DNA of 64,000 nucleotides from Caldimonas manganoxidans ATCC BAA-369 (GCF_000381125.1 NZ_KB905945.1:1-64000); one strand, 5' to 3'; counted from the first letter of the stretch, positions 20,395 through 28,761 are shown. Translations and numbers: made by a program. The notes: generated from the letters alone by a model not told the origin.

Positions 20395-20892
20395 ATGGTC
20401 TCCCCTCCCAACGTCGCAAATCCCAGCCTGCCCGCCGAAGTGCTGCGCGCGCTGCGCAGCTTTCGCATGATCGTGCGGTCGATCAAGCAGCACTTCCAGC
20501 AAGTCCAGGAAGCCACCGGCGTCAGTGGGTCCCAATTGTGGTGCCTGGTGACCATCCAGGCCCAACCGGGAATCCGCGTCACCCAGCTGGCCCAGGCCCT
20601 GGGCATCCAACAGGCCACGGCCAGCAACCTGGTCGAATCGCTGGACCGCAAGGGGCTCATTGAGCGCCGGCGCGACCAGCGCGACCAGCGTGTGGTCAGC
20701 CTGTTCCTGAGCGAAGCGGGTGCGCGCATCGCGCAATCCGCCCCCCAGCCGGTGGCTGGCATTTTGCCCGATGCGCTGGGCCGCCTGGATCCGCCGGCCC
20801 TGGCGCAACTCAATCATCTGCTCGAACAGGTGATCGGCCTGATGGCGCTGCAGGCCCCCGATGGGCGTGACGTGCCGCTGGCTGACGCCTGA
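20395..20892 (+). CDS. MarR family transcriptional regulator
   Basis: A 165-residue dimeric winged-helix regulator. The DNA-binding region (about 45-105) shows ITQLAQALGIQQATASNLVESLDRKGLIERRRDQRDQRVVSLFLSEAG-like features: the recognition helix is QQATASNLVESL and the wing has the RDQRDQR Asp-Arg motif. Helices at both ends form the dimer. The ATG at 20395 is chosen, as upstream sequence in frame is not domain-like. It faces the antiporter-YbdK genes across a palindrome and probably regulates them. Confidence 0.9.
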   Translation: MVSPPNVANPSLPAEVLRALRSFRMIVRSIKQHFQQVQEATGVSGSQLWCLVTIQAQPGIRVTQLAQALGIQQATASNLVESLDRKGLIERRRDQRDQRVVSLFLSEAGARIAQSAPQPVAGILPDALGRLDPPALAQLNHLLEQVIGLMALQAPDGRDVPLADA

Positions 20893-20928
20893 GCGGCTCG
20901 CTCACGCGAGCCGCCCCTGCGCTCCTCC

Positions 20929-22104
20929 TCATCGGGTCGGCCCGGACCGAGACGCGGCCGGCGCCGTCCTTGCGGCCAGCACTGCCGCGGCCGACAGCAA
21001 GACGGCCGCGGCCAACAGGCTGGGCCTGGTGATCGGATCGTCGGCGCGCGCCAGGACGCCGACCGTCAGCGGGCCCAGCCACTGACCGGTGGCAAAAGCG
21101 GCGGTCATCGCGGCCATCGCACGGGTGGCGGCCGCACCGGCCAGGCGCCGGGCTTCCTGCAAACCGGCCATCGTGGCCACCATGAAGGTGCCTCCCACGC
21201 ACACGGCGCTCAGCACGAGGGCCGGGGGCCGGGTCGAAACCACCGGCAGCAGCACGCCCACGGCCATCACGCCCATGGCGGCGGCCCACACGCGGCGCGC
21301 ACCGTGACGCGCCAGCCGCGGCGCGGCCGCCATGGTCGATGCAGCCGCCGCCACGCCAAACACCGGCCAAACCGCGCCGAAGACGCGCGCATCGTCCACC
21401 CACAGCCGCGCCAGCGCCGGCAGGAACGTGGCCGGCAGGATGTAGCCGAAGCCCAAGGCGCCATAACAGGCCACCAGCGGCCACACCGCTCGTGGCACAC
21501 GCTGGGGCCGCGCAGGCACGTGGTGTGCCGTGGCTGGGACCTCATGCCCCAGAGGCTGCCAAGCCAGCAAGCCCACGGCCAGGGCTAGCAAACCCAACCC
21601 TGCCCAGGTGGGCGCGGCCGGCCAGCCCCCCACCCCGGCCAGCCAAGCGATGCCGCCGGCGGCCGCCATGCCCAGACCCACGCCGGCAAACAGGCCGCCC
21701 ACGGCCCCCGAGCGCCCGGCCTGCGCCAGCCAGCCCATGGCCCAGGCCGACACGCCCACCAGCACGAAGGCACTGCACATGCCAGCGGCCCAACGCCACA
21801 ACCAGGCCATTTGCAGTCCCGGCGACGCCGCCATCGCCAGCGTGCATCCGGCCACGCCCAGCAACCCGGCCCGCGCCGCCGCACCGGCACGAGGATTCAC
21901 CACCATGCAGGCCAAGGCTCCGGCCAGATAGCCCAGGTAGTTGGCCGCGGCCAATTGGCCGCCAGCAAGCAAGCTCAGTCCCTCGGCCTGCATCAACGGC
22001 AGCATGGGCGTGAACGCGAAGCGTCCAATGCCCATGCCCGAAGCCAAGCCCAGCATGCCCACGACGCTGACCCAAGGTGCCGAACTCGCACGCTGCGCAT
22101 CCAT
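20929..22104 (-). CDS. YbfB/YjiJ-type MFS transporter
   Basis: A 391-residue inner-membrane protein with about 12 transmembrane segments and the YbfB/YjiJ signature GMGIGRFAFTPMLPLM in the first helices. The substrate is not known for the family. The ATG at 22102-22104 (MDAQRASSAPW) directly precedes the first helix. It converges on the marR gene and is divergent from the ProQ gene. Confidence 0.88.
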   Translation of the reverse strand: MDAQRASSAPWVSVVGMLGLASGMGIGRFAFTPMLPLMQAEGLSLLAGGQLAAANYLGYLAGALACMVVNPRAGAAARAGLLGVAGCTLAMAASPGLQMAWLWRWAAGMCSAFVLVGVSAWAMGWLAQAGRSGAVGGLFAGVGLGMAAAGGIAWLAGVGGWPAAPTWAGLGLLALAVGLLAWQPLGHEVPATAHHVPARPQRVPRAVWPLVACYGALGFGYILPATFLPALARLWVDDARVFGAVWPVFGVAAAASTMAAAPRLARHGARRVWAAAMGVMAVGVLLPVVSTRPPALVLSAVCVGGTFMVATMAGLQEARRLAGAAATRAMAAMTAAFATGQWLGPLTVGVLARADDPITRPSLLAAAVLLSAAAVLAARTAPAASRSGPTR

Positions 22105-22232
22105 GGGGCCACATCCTAAGGGGTCCCGGACTGGCCCCTGCCGCAGCGAAGCAGCAAGCCGCGGCCACCATCCGCGCAAGACACCGGGCCGGCGAAGCGG
22201 CGACAATCTCCCCTTCACGCCGACGAACCGTC

Positions 22233-23231
22233 ATGAACGCCGACACCCCCCACCCCCCCATCCCCGACGCGGCCGACGAGCCGCCGCACGCACCTGCCAC
22301 GTCGCCAGCCGCGTCCGTTCAGGGCGACGGCCCTACCGACGCCAGGCCCGAATCCGGGACCGACGCCCCCGAGGGCCGCGACATCTCGCCCTCGGCGCCT
22401 GCCATGACGGTCAAAGCCTGCGCCGAGGAGTTGCGCGCGCGCTTTCCCGCCCTGTTCGGCGGCGAGCCCAAACCGCTGAAGCTGCGCATCCATGCCGACA
22501 TCGAGGCGCGCGCGCCCGGCGTGTTTCCCAAGCCCGTGCTGTCGGCCTTTTTCCGCCGCTACACGCTCAGCGATGCCTATCTCAAGGCGGTGAGCACCGG
22601 CACACATCGATTCGATCTGGACGGGCAGCCCGCCGCAGCGTTGAGCGAGGAACATCGCCGCATCGCGTTGGAAACCTTGCTCAAGCGTCGCCAACAGCGC
22701 CGCGGCTCCGCCCAAGGGGTACGTGAGCCGCAAGCCGCTGTGGCCGAGGCGGCGGCCGCCGAGCCGCCAGACCCCAAGCGCCACAAGGCCCGACACGACG
22801 CGCCACGAGAGGCCCAACGAGAACAGGCCCGCGCCAAGCGCCGCGAAGCCCAACGCGCCGAGCGCCAGTTCCGCGCCAACCTGCTGCGCGCCTATGAGAC
22901 GACCACGCTGACCCGCGAGAATTTTTGTGCGCTCAAAGGCATCGCGCCCGAAGCACTGGACGGCCTGCTGGAGACGGCCCGCGCCGAGCGTGCGCAGCGC
23001 CAAGCGTTTCTGGCCGAGCTGGTGCAAGCCTATCGAGCCAGCGGCCTGAGCATCAACGACTTCGCCGCCAGCAAAAACATGCACCCTGGGCAGATGCATC
23101 ACCTGCTGCGCGAGGCCCAAGGCGGAAGCGACGAGCGGCGCCCAGCGCCTCGCAGGGACCGCCCGCCCCGCAGCGGCGATCGCCCAGCCCAGCGCGAAGG
23201 CGCAGACCGCCCTCGCGGCCCGCGCCACTGA
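22233..23231 (+). CDS. ProQ/FinO-domain RNA-binding protein with duplicated C-terminal motif
   Basis: A 332-residue protein. Residues 1-55 are disordered and Pro/Ala-rich. The FinO/ProQ domain, an RNA chaperone fold that binds sRNA stem-loops, covers about 57-155 (FPALFG, PLKLRIHADI, FFRRYTLSDAYL). A basic, disordered linker follows (156-212). Then two 37-residue units, 214-250 and 260-296, align without gaps with 12 identities and look like small helix-turn-helix motifs (LRAYETTTLTRENF against VQAYRASGLSINDF). A basic Arg/Pro tail ends the protein. It is well over the length of a bare ProQ domain. Confidence 0.88.
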   Translation: MNADTPHPPIPDAADEPPHAPATSPAASVQGDGPTDARPESGTDAPEGRDISPSAPAMTVKACAEELRARFPALFGGEPKPLKLRIHADIEARAPGVFPKPVLSAFFRRYTLSDAYLKAVSTGTHRFDLDGQPAAALSEEHRRIALETLLKRRQQRRGSAQGVREPQAAVAEAAAAEPPDPKRHKARHDAPREAQREQARAKRREAQRAERQFRANLLRAYETTTLTRENFCALKGIAPEALDGLLETARAERAQRQAFLAELVQAYRASGLSINDFAASKNMHPGQMHHLLREAQGGSDERRPAPRRDRPPRSGDRPAQREGADRPRGPRH

Positions 23232-24182
23232 TCAGGCGGCCGCCGCCTGCTTGTCCAGCCACACGCCCAGCCCCTGGGCGTTGAGCTCCACATCGCCTTC
23301 GAGCAGCTCTTGCAGGCGCTCGTCGTCCAGCACGCCGCCCGCACGCCGATATTCGGCGCCGTACAGTGCCGCCAGCGCGGCACGCAGTCGGGCATGGCGG
23401 TCCGGGAGCTCGGCCACCGAACGCGCCAAGCGCACCATGGCGTCCAGCTGACGACGCAGCATCGCCGCGTGCTGGGCCACCTCGCGCGTGGCGCCAAAGT
23501 GGGTGAGGAACATCACCTGCGGGTCGCGCGCCAAAAGCCGATCGATCGAGTCCAGCAAGGCCTCGGGTTCGAACTGCACCGGCGTGGTCGTCGGGAAGGC
23601 GTAGCCCCCCGTGGAGGTGCGCAGATCCGGGTAGGCGATGCCGAAGGTGTCACCCGTGAACCAGCCGCGGCTGGCTTCATCCCAAATGCAGTGATGATGC
23701 CGTGCATGCCCCGGGGTGTCGGCCACCAGCAGCGCTCGGCCGCCCAGCGCCAACACCATCCCATCGTGGGTTTCCAGCACGCGCTGCGGTGGCACCGGCT
23801 GCAGCTCGCCATAGTCGCGCTCGGCCACCTCCGGCCCATACACCGCCCGCACACCGGCCATCAACTGCCGCGGATCGACCAAATGCCGCGCCCCCCGCGG
23901 ATGCACCACCAGCTTGGCGTTGGGCAAATGCTGCAGCAACAATCCCGCACCGCCGGCATGGTCCAGGTGGACATGCGTCACGATCAGCCAATCGACCTGC
24001 TCGGGCGCCATCTGCCGGGCTTGCAAGGCCGCCAGCAGGCGCGGCACCGCGCTGTTGGGGCCCGTGTCCACGAAAGCCGCTCGCCCGTTCTCGACGATCA
24101 GATAGGCCGCATCGAAACGCGCACGCACGAATCCGGTGTCGATGACGGTGATGCCCTCATCCCAATGCTCGAGGAAGTCCAT
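23232..24182 (-). CDS. MBL-fold metallo-hydrolase
   Basis: A 316-residue metallo-beta-lactamase-fold hydrolase. The metal motif THVHLDHAGG gives H70, H72, D74 and H75. Further ligands are in TPGHARHH and GDTFG, and the last His is in LTHFGA near 227. The extra C-terminal helical region (about 235-316) is a substrate or dimer domain. The substrate is unknown, and families of this type include thioesterases and lactonases. Its stop codon abuts that of the convergent ProQ gene with no gap. Confidence 0.88.
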   Translation of the reverse strand: MDFLEHWDEGITVIDTGFVRARFDAAYLIVENGRAAFVDTGPNSAVPRLLAALQARQMAPEQVDWLIVTHVHLDHAGGAGLLLQHLPNAKLVVHPRGARHLVDPRQLMAGVRAVYGPEVAERDYGELQPVPPQRVLETHDGMVLALGGRALLVADTPGHARHHHCIWDEASRGWFTGDTFGIAYPDLRTSTGGYAFPTTTPVQFEPEALLDSIDRLLARDPQVMFLTHFGATREVAQHAAMLRRQLDAMVRLARSVAELPDRHARLRAALAALYGAEYRRAGGVLDDERLQELLEGDVELNAQGLGVWLDKQAAAA

Positions 24183-24237
24183 GGTGCCGATTGTCCGCCC
24201 TGGCCCTGTGCGACTGGCATCGGTGATGCCCCTGCCC

Positions 24238-24266
24238 TGTTCAATGCGGCCGATCGCGCCTATAAA
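24238..24266 (+). promoter_or_regulatory. promoter candidate for the helical protein gene
   Basis: TATAAA (24261-24266) is a strong -10 match and TGTTCA (24238-24243), 17 bases upstream, is a weak -35. The start codon follows at 24302. Confidence 0.5.
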
Positions 24267-24301
24267 TCTGAGACGGCCACCGCCACGACCAGGACCCGCC
24301 C

Positions 24302-24994
24302 ATGAAGACCCCCTCCGGCATCGACCACGAAGCCCTCATCGAGCTGTTCGCCCAAGCCACGCAGCGCCAAGGCGAAGCCTTGCGCCAAGCGGTCAGCGCC
24401 GCCACGCTCAAGGCCCTGCAAGGGCGCGAGCTCACCTTGCAAAACGTGCGCAGCGTGCTGCATGCCGTCACCCAGGCCGCCTCGGCCGGTGCGGCACGCA
24501 ACCCCGGCAGCGCCTCCGAAGTGCAAGCGCTGCTCGAGCAAGCCTTCGAAGGCATGGATGCGGCCTTGCTCAAGGCCGTGCAAGCGCACCGCACCGCCTT
24601 GCAACAGTTCGTCTCACAAGGGGCCGATCTGCAGCAAGGGCCGCTGAAGACCGCGCTGGCCAACCTCGAGAAGATGGAAGACGTGCTCCTCACCGCCGTG
24701 GGCAAAGCAGTCCAGGATGCCGCCGCACCCGTGCAAAACGCCTGGCAGCCCGTGCTCGATGCCATGAAACTCAAGGGCACGGACACCGGCGCCCAGGCCA
24801 CGGCCACCGTCGAGCAGCTCCTGGCCCAAGCGCGCCACGGCCTGCGCGACGGCCGCGCCCTGGGCCTGCGCGCCGCCCAGGCTCTGCTCGAAGGCTATTC
24901 CACCCTGGTCAGCGGCGTACTCCTGGGCATGACCGAGGGCCTGCAGCAAGCCCGCGGCGCGGCCGCACCGGCCTCCGACGCCCGCAAGCGTTGA
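24302..24994 (+). CDS. helical protein of unknown function (DUF6781-like)
   Basis: A 230-residue, Ala/Gln/Leu-rich protein predicted to be nearly all helical, with repeated amphipathic stretches (such as LTLQNVRSVLHAVTQAASAGA and LLAQARHGLRDGRALGLRAAQALLEGYSTLVSGVLLG). It has no signal peptide and no catalytic motif. The pattern recalls the family I know as DUF6781, or more loosely phasin-like helical bundles, but I cannot confirm either. It has its own promoter candidate. Confidence 0.65.
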   Translation: MKTPSGIDHEALIELFAQATQRQGEALRQAVSAATLKALQGRELTLQNVRSVLHAVTQAASAGAARNPGSASEVQALLEQAFEGMDAALLKAVQAHRTALQQFVSQGADLQQGPLKTALANLEKMEDVLLTAVGKAVQDAAAPVQNAWQPVLDAMKLKGTDTGAQATATVEQLLAQARHGLRDGRALGLRAAQALLEGYSTLVSGVLLGMTEGLQQARGAAAPASDARKR

Positions 24995-25078
24995 GATCCG
25001 CTCTCGGCAAGCGCCTCGACGCGTGCCTGCGCCTCGACGCCCCGCAGCCGCAGGCGACCACAGGCGCTACAGTGGCGC

Positions 25079-26230
25079 ATGCACCCAGATCCCCCCGTCC
25101 TGCGCTGGACCGAAGGCGGCCAGCCCCGTGAAGCCCGCTGGCATGGCGAAGCCGGCCTGCCCCCGCCCAAGCGCATCGTGGTGGCCGACGACCGGACCAC
25201 GGCCCACACGGCGCTGCGCCTGTGCAGCGAAGGCATCGGCCTGCTGTGGCGCGGCGACTACCACAACGCCCGCCAGTTGCTCGCCGCCCTCGCCCGCAGG
25301 CTCGACCGCCCGCCGCGCCAGCCGCCGCCTGCGGCCCCAGGCATCGAACCGCTCGTCCAGACCTTCCACCTGCAGCGCAAAGCCCAGGCCGAAAAAGCCC
25401 GCCGGCTCAACCTCGTGCTGCTGCCCTTCGAAGCCCACTACACCTTGCCACTGCGCCGCGCACCCGAGGTGCGCACCGCCTGCGAAGCAGCCTTCGGCCC
25501 TTGCGAGACGCCCTGCGTGCTGTCGCTGCGTGAACTGCTGGGCGCCATCGGCGCACACGAATGGCGGCTCAAGGGCGTGGAAGTGCCGGCCCTGGGCGCG
25601 CGCATCCATGCCCATTACGGCGTGTTCTCACCGGTGCGAGGGGAATATGTCGATCTGGTGGCCCGCGCGCCCCTGCCCCATCCACCCCCCGAACTGGCCT
25701 TTGACCTGGGCACAGGCACCGGGGTGCTGGCCGCCGTGTTGGCTCACCGCGGCGTGCGCCGCCTCGTGGCCACCGACACCTCGGCCCGCGCCGTGGCCTG
25801 CGCACGCGACAACCTGCAGCGTCTGGGCCTGGCCGATCGCGTGACCCTGTGCTGCGACGACCTCTTCCCCGCCGGCCGGGCTCCGCTGATCGTCTGCAAC
25901 CCGCCCTGGCTGCCTGGGCGCGCCCACACGCCGCTGGAACAAGCCGTCTACGACCCCGACCACCGCATGCTGCGAGGCTTTCTGGCCGGCTTGAAGCATC
26001 ACCTCACGCCCGGTGGCGAAGGCTGGCTGATCCTGTCCGACCTGGCCGAACACCTGGGGCTGCGTCCGCGCGCCCAACTGCTGGGCTGGATCGCCGAGGC
26101 GGGCCTTTCGGTGGCCGGCCGCCACGACATCCGCCCACGTCACCCCAAGGCCGCCGATCCCTCCGACCCCCTGTTCCGGGCCCGGCGCGCGGAAGTGACC
26201 TCGCTGTGGCGCTTGCAGCCTCGGCCCTGA
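25079..26230 (+). CDS. class I SAM-dependent methyltransferase with NPPW motif
   Basis: A 383-residue protein. The C-terminal half is a Rossmann methyltransferase: motif I DLGTGTGVLA starts at D209, the acidic motif II is ATDTS, and NPPW (N274) is the motif typical of HemK/PrmC-type and nucleic-acid amino-methyltransferases. The N-terminal 200 residues include the conserved-looking segment TFHLQRKAQAEKARRLNLVL and may bind the substrate. The target (glutamine side chain, RNA base or DNA base) cannot be told from sequence. Confidence 0.85.
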   Translation: MHPDPPVLRWTEGGQPREARWHGEAGLPPPKRIVVADDRTTAHTALRLCSEGIGLLWRGDYHNARQLLAALARRLDRPPRQPPPAAPGIEPLVQTFHLQRKAQAEKARRLNLVLLPFEAHYTLPLRRAPEVRTACEAAFGPCETPCVLSLRELLGAIGAHEWRLKGVEVPALGARIHAHYGVFSPVRGEYVDLVARAPLPHPPPELAFDLGTGTGVLAAVLAHRGVRRLVATDTSARAVACARDNLQRLGLADRVTLCCDDLFPAGRAPLIVCNPPWLPGRAHTPLEQAVYDPDHRMLRGFLAGLKHHLTPGGEGWLILSDLAEHLGLRPRAQLLGWIAEAGLSVAGRHDIRPRHPKAADPSDPLFRARRAEVTSLWRLQPRP

Positions 26231-26277
26231 TCTCAGGGCCCATTTTGGCCAAAATGCCCTTTTTGGCCTAAGATCAG
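26228..26277. promoter_or_regulatory. operator/promoter of the antitoxin-toxin operon
   Basis: A perfect 16-bp palindrome CATTTTGGCCAAAATG occupies 26241-26256, and a second partial copy TTTTTGGCC follows at 26260-26268. An outer dyad, TGATCT (26228-26233) with AGATCA (26272-26277), frames both. TTGGCC (26245-26250) and TAAGAT (26269-26274), 18 apart, may be the promoter, so a protein bound to the palindrome would cover the -35. This fits autoregulation by the antitoxin next to it (inference). Confidence 0.65.
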
Positions 26278-26301
26278 CTCACGCCGTCCTGGAGTGTTGC
26301 C

Positions 26302-26664
26302 ATGTCCGCCATCCCCAAGCCTGCGATCCCGCCCGTGCACCAGCTCCACCGCACGCCCGCGTCCGACGTGAAAAAGCTCGGCTGGCGCGGCGTGATGCGC
26401 CAGTTGCAGACCCAAGGCCCTGTGCTGATCACGCACCACCGGCAGCCCGAGGCGGTGATCCTGCCCGTGCAGGCCTATGCCGAACTGCTGGCGCGCGCCC
26501 AGCAAGCCGCCGAGCCGGCCGAGGCCGCGCTGGAGGCCCTGCGGCGCCGTTTCGACGAGCGCTTGTCCGTGCTGAATGCCGCCGAGGCCGGCGAACGCCT
26601 ACGCGGCCTGATGGACGGCCCGGCCCGCCTGCATGGTGAAGTGCAGGCCGGGGCCAGCGATTGA
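26302..26664 (+). CDS. Phd/YefM-type antitoxin
   Basis: A 120-residue protein whose N-terminal half (about 15-70) has the Phd/YefM fold: ASDVKKLGWRGVMRQLQTQGPVLITHHRQPEAVILPVQAYAELL, with the typical turn before a hydrophobic strand (written here in parts: ASDVKK, QLQTQGPVLITHH, EAVILPVQAYAELL). The C-terminal part (about 75-120) is helical and would be the toxin-neutralising segment. It overlaps the zeta toxin gene by one base (TGATG) and lies just behind a palindromic operator, the usual arrangement for an autoregulated type II module. Confidence 0.85.
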   Translation: MSAIPKPAIPPVHQLHRTPASDVKKLGWRGVMRQLQTQGPVLITHHRQPEAVILPVQAYAELLARAQQAAEPAEAALEALRRRFDERLSVLNAAEAGERLRGLMDGPARLHGEVQAGASD

Positions 26665-27359
26665 TGACCGCCCCCGACGCGCGCCCCGTCCTCGCGCGCC
26701 CCGTCCTGTTCGTGCTGGCCGGCGTCAACGGGGCCGGCAAAAGCTCCATCGGCGGTCACTTGCTCACCCGCCAAGGACTCACCTGGTTCAACCCCGACCG
26801 CTACGCGCGTGAACTCGTCGCCGCGGGCCTGGCCACCGCCGACGAGGCCAGCGGCTTGGCCTGGGCCGAGGGTCTGCGCCGGCTCGACGACGCCCTCGCC
26901 CGAGGCCGGCACCATGCCTTCGAAACCACCCTGGGCGGCACCACCATCGCCCAGCGCCTGCGTGAGGCCACCCGCACCCATGACGTGCTGATGTGGTTTT
27001 GTGGCCTGGACAGCCCCGAACGCCACCGCGCCCGCGTGGCCGCCCGTGTGCGCGCCGGTGGCCACGACATCCCCGAGGACCGCATCCGCCAGCGCTACCC
27101 CCGCGCGCTGGCCAACCTCATCGTGCTGATGCCACACCTGGCACACCTGCAGGTCTATGACAACAGCACTGAGGCGGCACCGGGCGCGCCCATTCCCGAC
27201 CCACGGCTGCTGCTCGAACTGCGCCGCGGGCAACTCACCCATCCGCGACCCGACGACCTCGAAACCCTGCGCGCCACGCCGGCATGGGCCCACCCACTGC
27301 TGGAGGCTGCGCTGAGCCTGCCTGCGCCAGCCCCAGCCCCAGCCACCGCCACCCGCTGA
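26664..27359 (+). CDS. zeta toxin family kinase
   Basis: A 231-residue P-loop kinase of the zeta toxin family. Walker A is GVNGAGKSS at 20-28. [14 protein letters not shown] near 40-53 corresponds to the substrate-binding region, and AFETTLGG near 90-97 is the family signature. Basic residues near RHRARVAARVRAGGHDI match the lid Arg region. Classical zeta toxins phosphorylate UDP-N-acetylglucosamine and block wall synthesis, while other members act on different substrates. It is translationally coupled to a Phd-type antitoxin rather than an epsilon-like one. Confidence 0.88.
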   Translation: MTAPDARPVLARPVLFVLAGVNGAGKSSIGGHLLTRQGLTWFNPDRYARELVAAGLATADEASGLAWAEGLRRLDDALARGRHHAFETTLGGTTIAQRLREATRTHDVLMWFCGLDSPERHRARVAARVRAGGHDIPEDRIRQRYPRALANLIVLMPHLAHLQVYDNSTEAAPGAPIPDPRLLLELRRGQLTHPRPDDLETLRATPAWAHPLLEAALSLPAPAPAPATATR

Positions 27360-27531
27360 CCGTGTGGCGCCGCCAGCCGCCCGTCTGCGCAAACCGCCGC
27401 AGCCGCCCCACTGGCGCGAGCGATGCACGACCGCCCCCCCCTGGATGCCGGGGCAGCCTCCAAGCAGGGGATGGCTCGCCCCTCCAGCCGCGGCCATAGT
27501 GGCCTCATCCCCGCAAGGAGGAGATGGCCTG

Positions 27532-27792
27532 ATGAACACCGCCGCTTTGCAGCAAGAGTACGCACGACTTCGGGCCCAACTGGCCGAGGCCTACGACGCA
27601 CCGGTCTGGCAGACCGGAAGGATCGACCGCCTGGCCAACGCGCTGGCCGCCGTCGAACGCCAACTGGCCGCCCAAGCGCCGGACACCCCCTGGTGCGACA
27701 CTCGCCGCCCGCGCCCCTTGGGCCGCACCCGTCAAAGCCCCTCGAGTCCGTCACCTAGAGAAGCAAGAACTACGAAACCCGCAACGAAGTGA
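27532..27792 (+). CDS. small hypothetical protein
   Basis: An 86-residue protein of unknown function. The ATG follows AGGAGG (27517-27522) at good spacing, which supports translation. Residues 1-48 form an amphipathic helix pair (LQQEYARLRAQLAEAYDAP and IDRLANALAAVERQLAAQ). The rest is Pro/Arg/Ser-rich and looks unstructured, so the conserved part may be only the first 50 residues. It lies 172 bases after the zeta toxin gene on the same strand, but no link is shown. Confidence 0.55.
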   Translation: MNTAALQQEYARLRAQLAEAYDAPVWQTGRIDRLANALAAVERQLAAQAPDTPWCDTRRPRPLGRTRQSPSSPSPREARTTKPATK

Positions 27793-28128
27793 TCCTCTCA
27801 GACGGCTCGCCGGCGAGCGGGGATCCACGGTCATCGCGGCGCGGCCGGCGCAACGCTGCCAGCACCTTGGCGACATCCTCCATATGAGAGGTTCATCGTC
27901 ACGGGTTGTGGCGCTGCACCTGCTCCCCGCGTTCCGCACCTTCGCCTGGATGCGAACGTCGTGCTGAGCACCTCCAGCCGGGCAAAGGCCAGTCACTGCT
28001 GAGGACATCCCTCTACAGGAGAACAACAACCCCCCGGCACGAGGCTTGGGCTTGAAGCCACCCGCGCGTGCACGAAGCCGCGCCATCCCTTACCCTTCCC
28101 GCACACGCCAGCCCCCCAGAGCCCCACC
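27793..28128. other. 336-bp gene-poor stretch
   Basis: No reading frame here has the codon bias of the surrounding genes. A perfect 14-bp palindrome GCTCGCCGGCGAGC is at 27805-27818. A minus-strand frame of about 110 codons exists but is rich in Arg, Cys and Ser and resembles no family I know. It may be a decayed gene next to the toxin module. Nothing else is visible. Confidence 0.4.
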
Positions 28129-28761
28129 ATGTACCTCCCCCCTCACTTCGCCGAAACCCGCCCCGAGCAGTTGCACCGCATCATCCACGACCACCCGCTG
28201 GGGATGATGGTCACGCACACGGCGGCGGGGTTGGAGGCGCAGCACCTTCCTTTCCTGCTGGATCCGGCGCAGGGTGCGCAGGGCGTGCTGCTGGCGCATG
28301 TGGCGCGGGCCAACCCGGTGTGGCAGGAGGTGGCCGACGGCGACCCGGTGTTGGTGGTGTTCCGCGGGGTGGAAGGCTATATCTCGCCCAACTGGTACCC
28401 CAGCAAGCACGCCACACACCGCGCAGTGCCCACCTGGAATTACGAGGTGGTGCATGCCCATGGCTCCCTCCATGTGCACGATGACGAAAGATTCGTGCGG
28501 GGTCTGGTGGCACGGCTCACGCGGGTGCACGAGGCTGCGCAGCCGGTGCCGTGGAAGATGGGCGACGCCCCACCCGACTACCTGAGCGACATGCTGGGCA
28601 AGATCGTGGGGCTGGAGGTGCGCATCACCCGGCTGGAAGGCAAGCGCAAACTGAGCCAGAACCACCCGGCCGGCAACCGCGACGGGGCGATCCAGGGTCT
28701 GCAGGCCCAAGGCCACTGGGCACTGGCCCAGGCGATGCGCGAGGCCACTCAGCCGCAGTGA
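28129..28761 (+). CDS. PaiB-like FMN-binding protein
   Basis: A 210-residue protein of the PaiB/FMN-binding split-barrel family, annotated in Bacillus as a negative regulator of sporulation and protease genes. The family pattern GYISPNWYPSKHATHRAVPTWNY is recognisable in the centre (GYISPNWYPSK, then VPTWNYEVVHAHG), and the C-terminus has KLSQNHPAGNRDGAIQGL. No HTH is present, so a flavin-linked enzymatic role is as likely as regulation. The ATG at 28129 begins MYLPPHFAE, the usual N-terminus. Confidence 0.9.
   Translation: MYLPPHFAETRPEQLHRIIHDHPLGMMVTHTAAGLEAQHLPFLLDPAQGAQGVLLAHVARANPVWQEVADGDPVLVVFRGVEGYISPNWYPSKHATHRAVPTWNYEVVHAHGSLHVHDDERFVRGLVARLTRVHEAAQPVPWKMGDAPPDYLSDMLGKIVGLEVRITRLEGKRKLSQNHPAGNRDGAIQGLQAQGHWALAQAMREATQPQ

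Noticed and set aside
27751-28086. A minus-strand frame of about 110 codons in the gene-poor stretch
   Set aside because: The composition (Arg, Cys, Ser) and codon use do not fit the neighbours. No family was recognised and there is no ribosome site, so it is kept only as possible debris.
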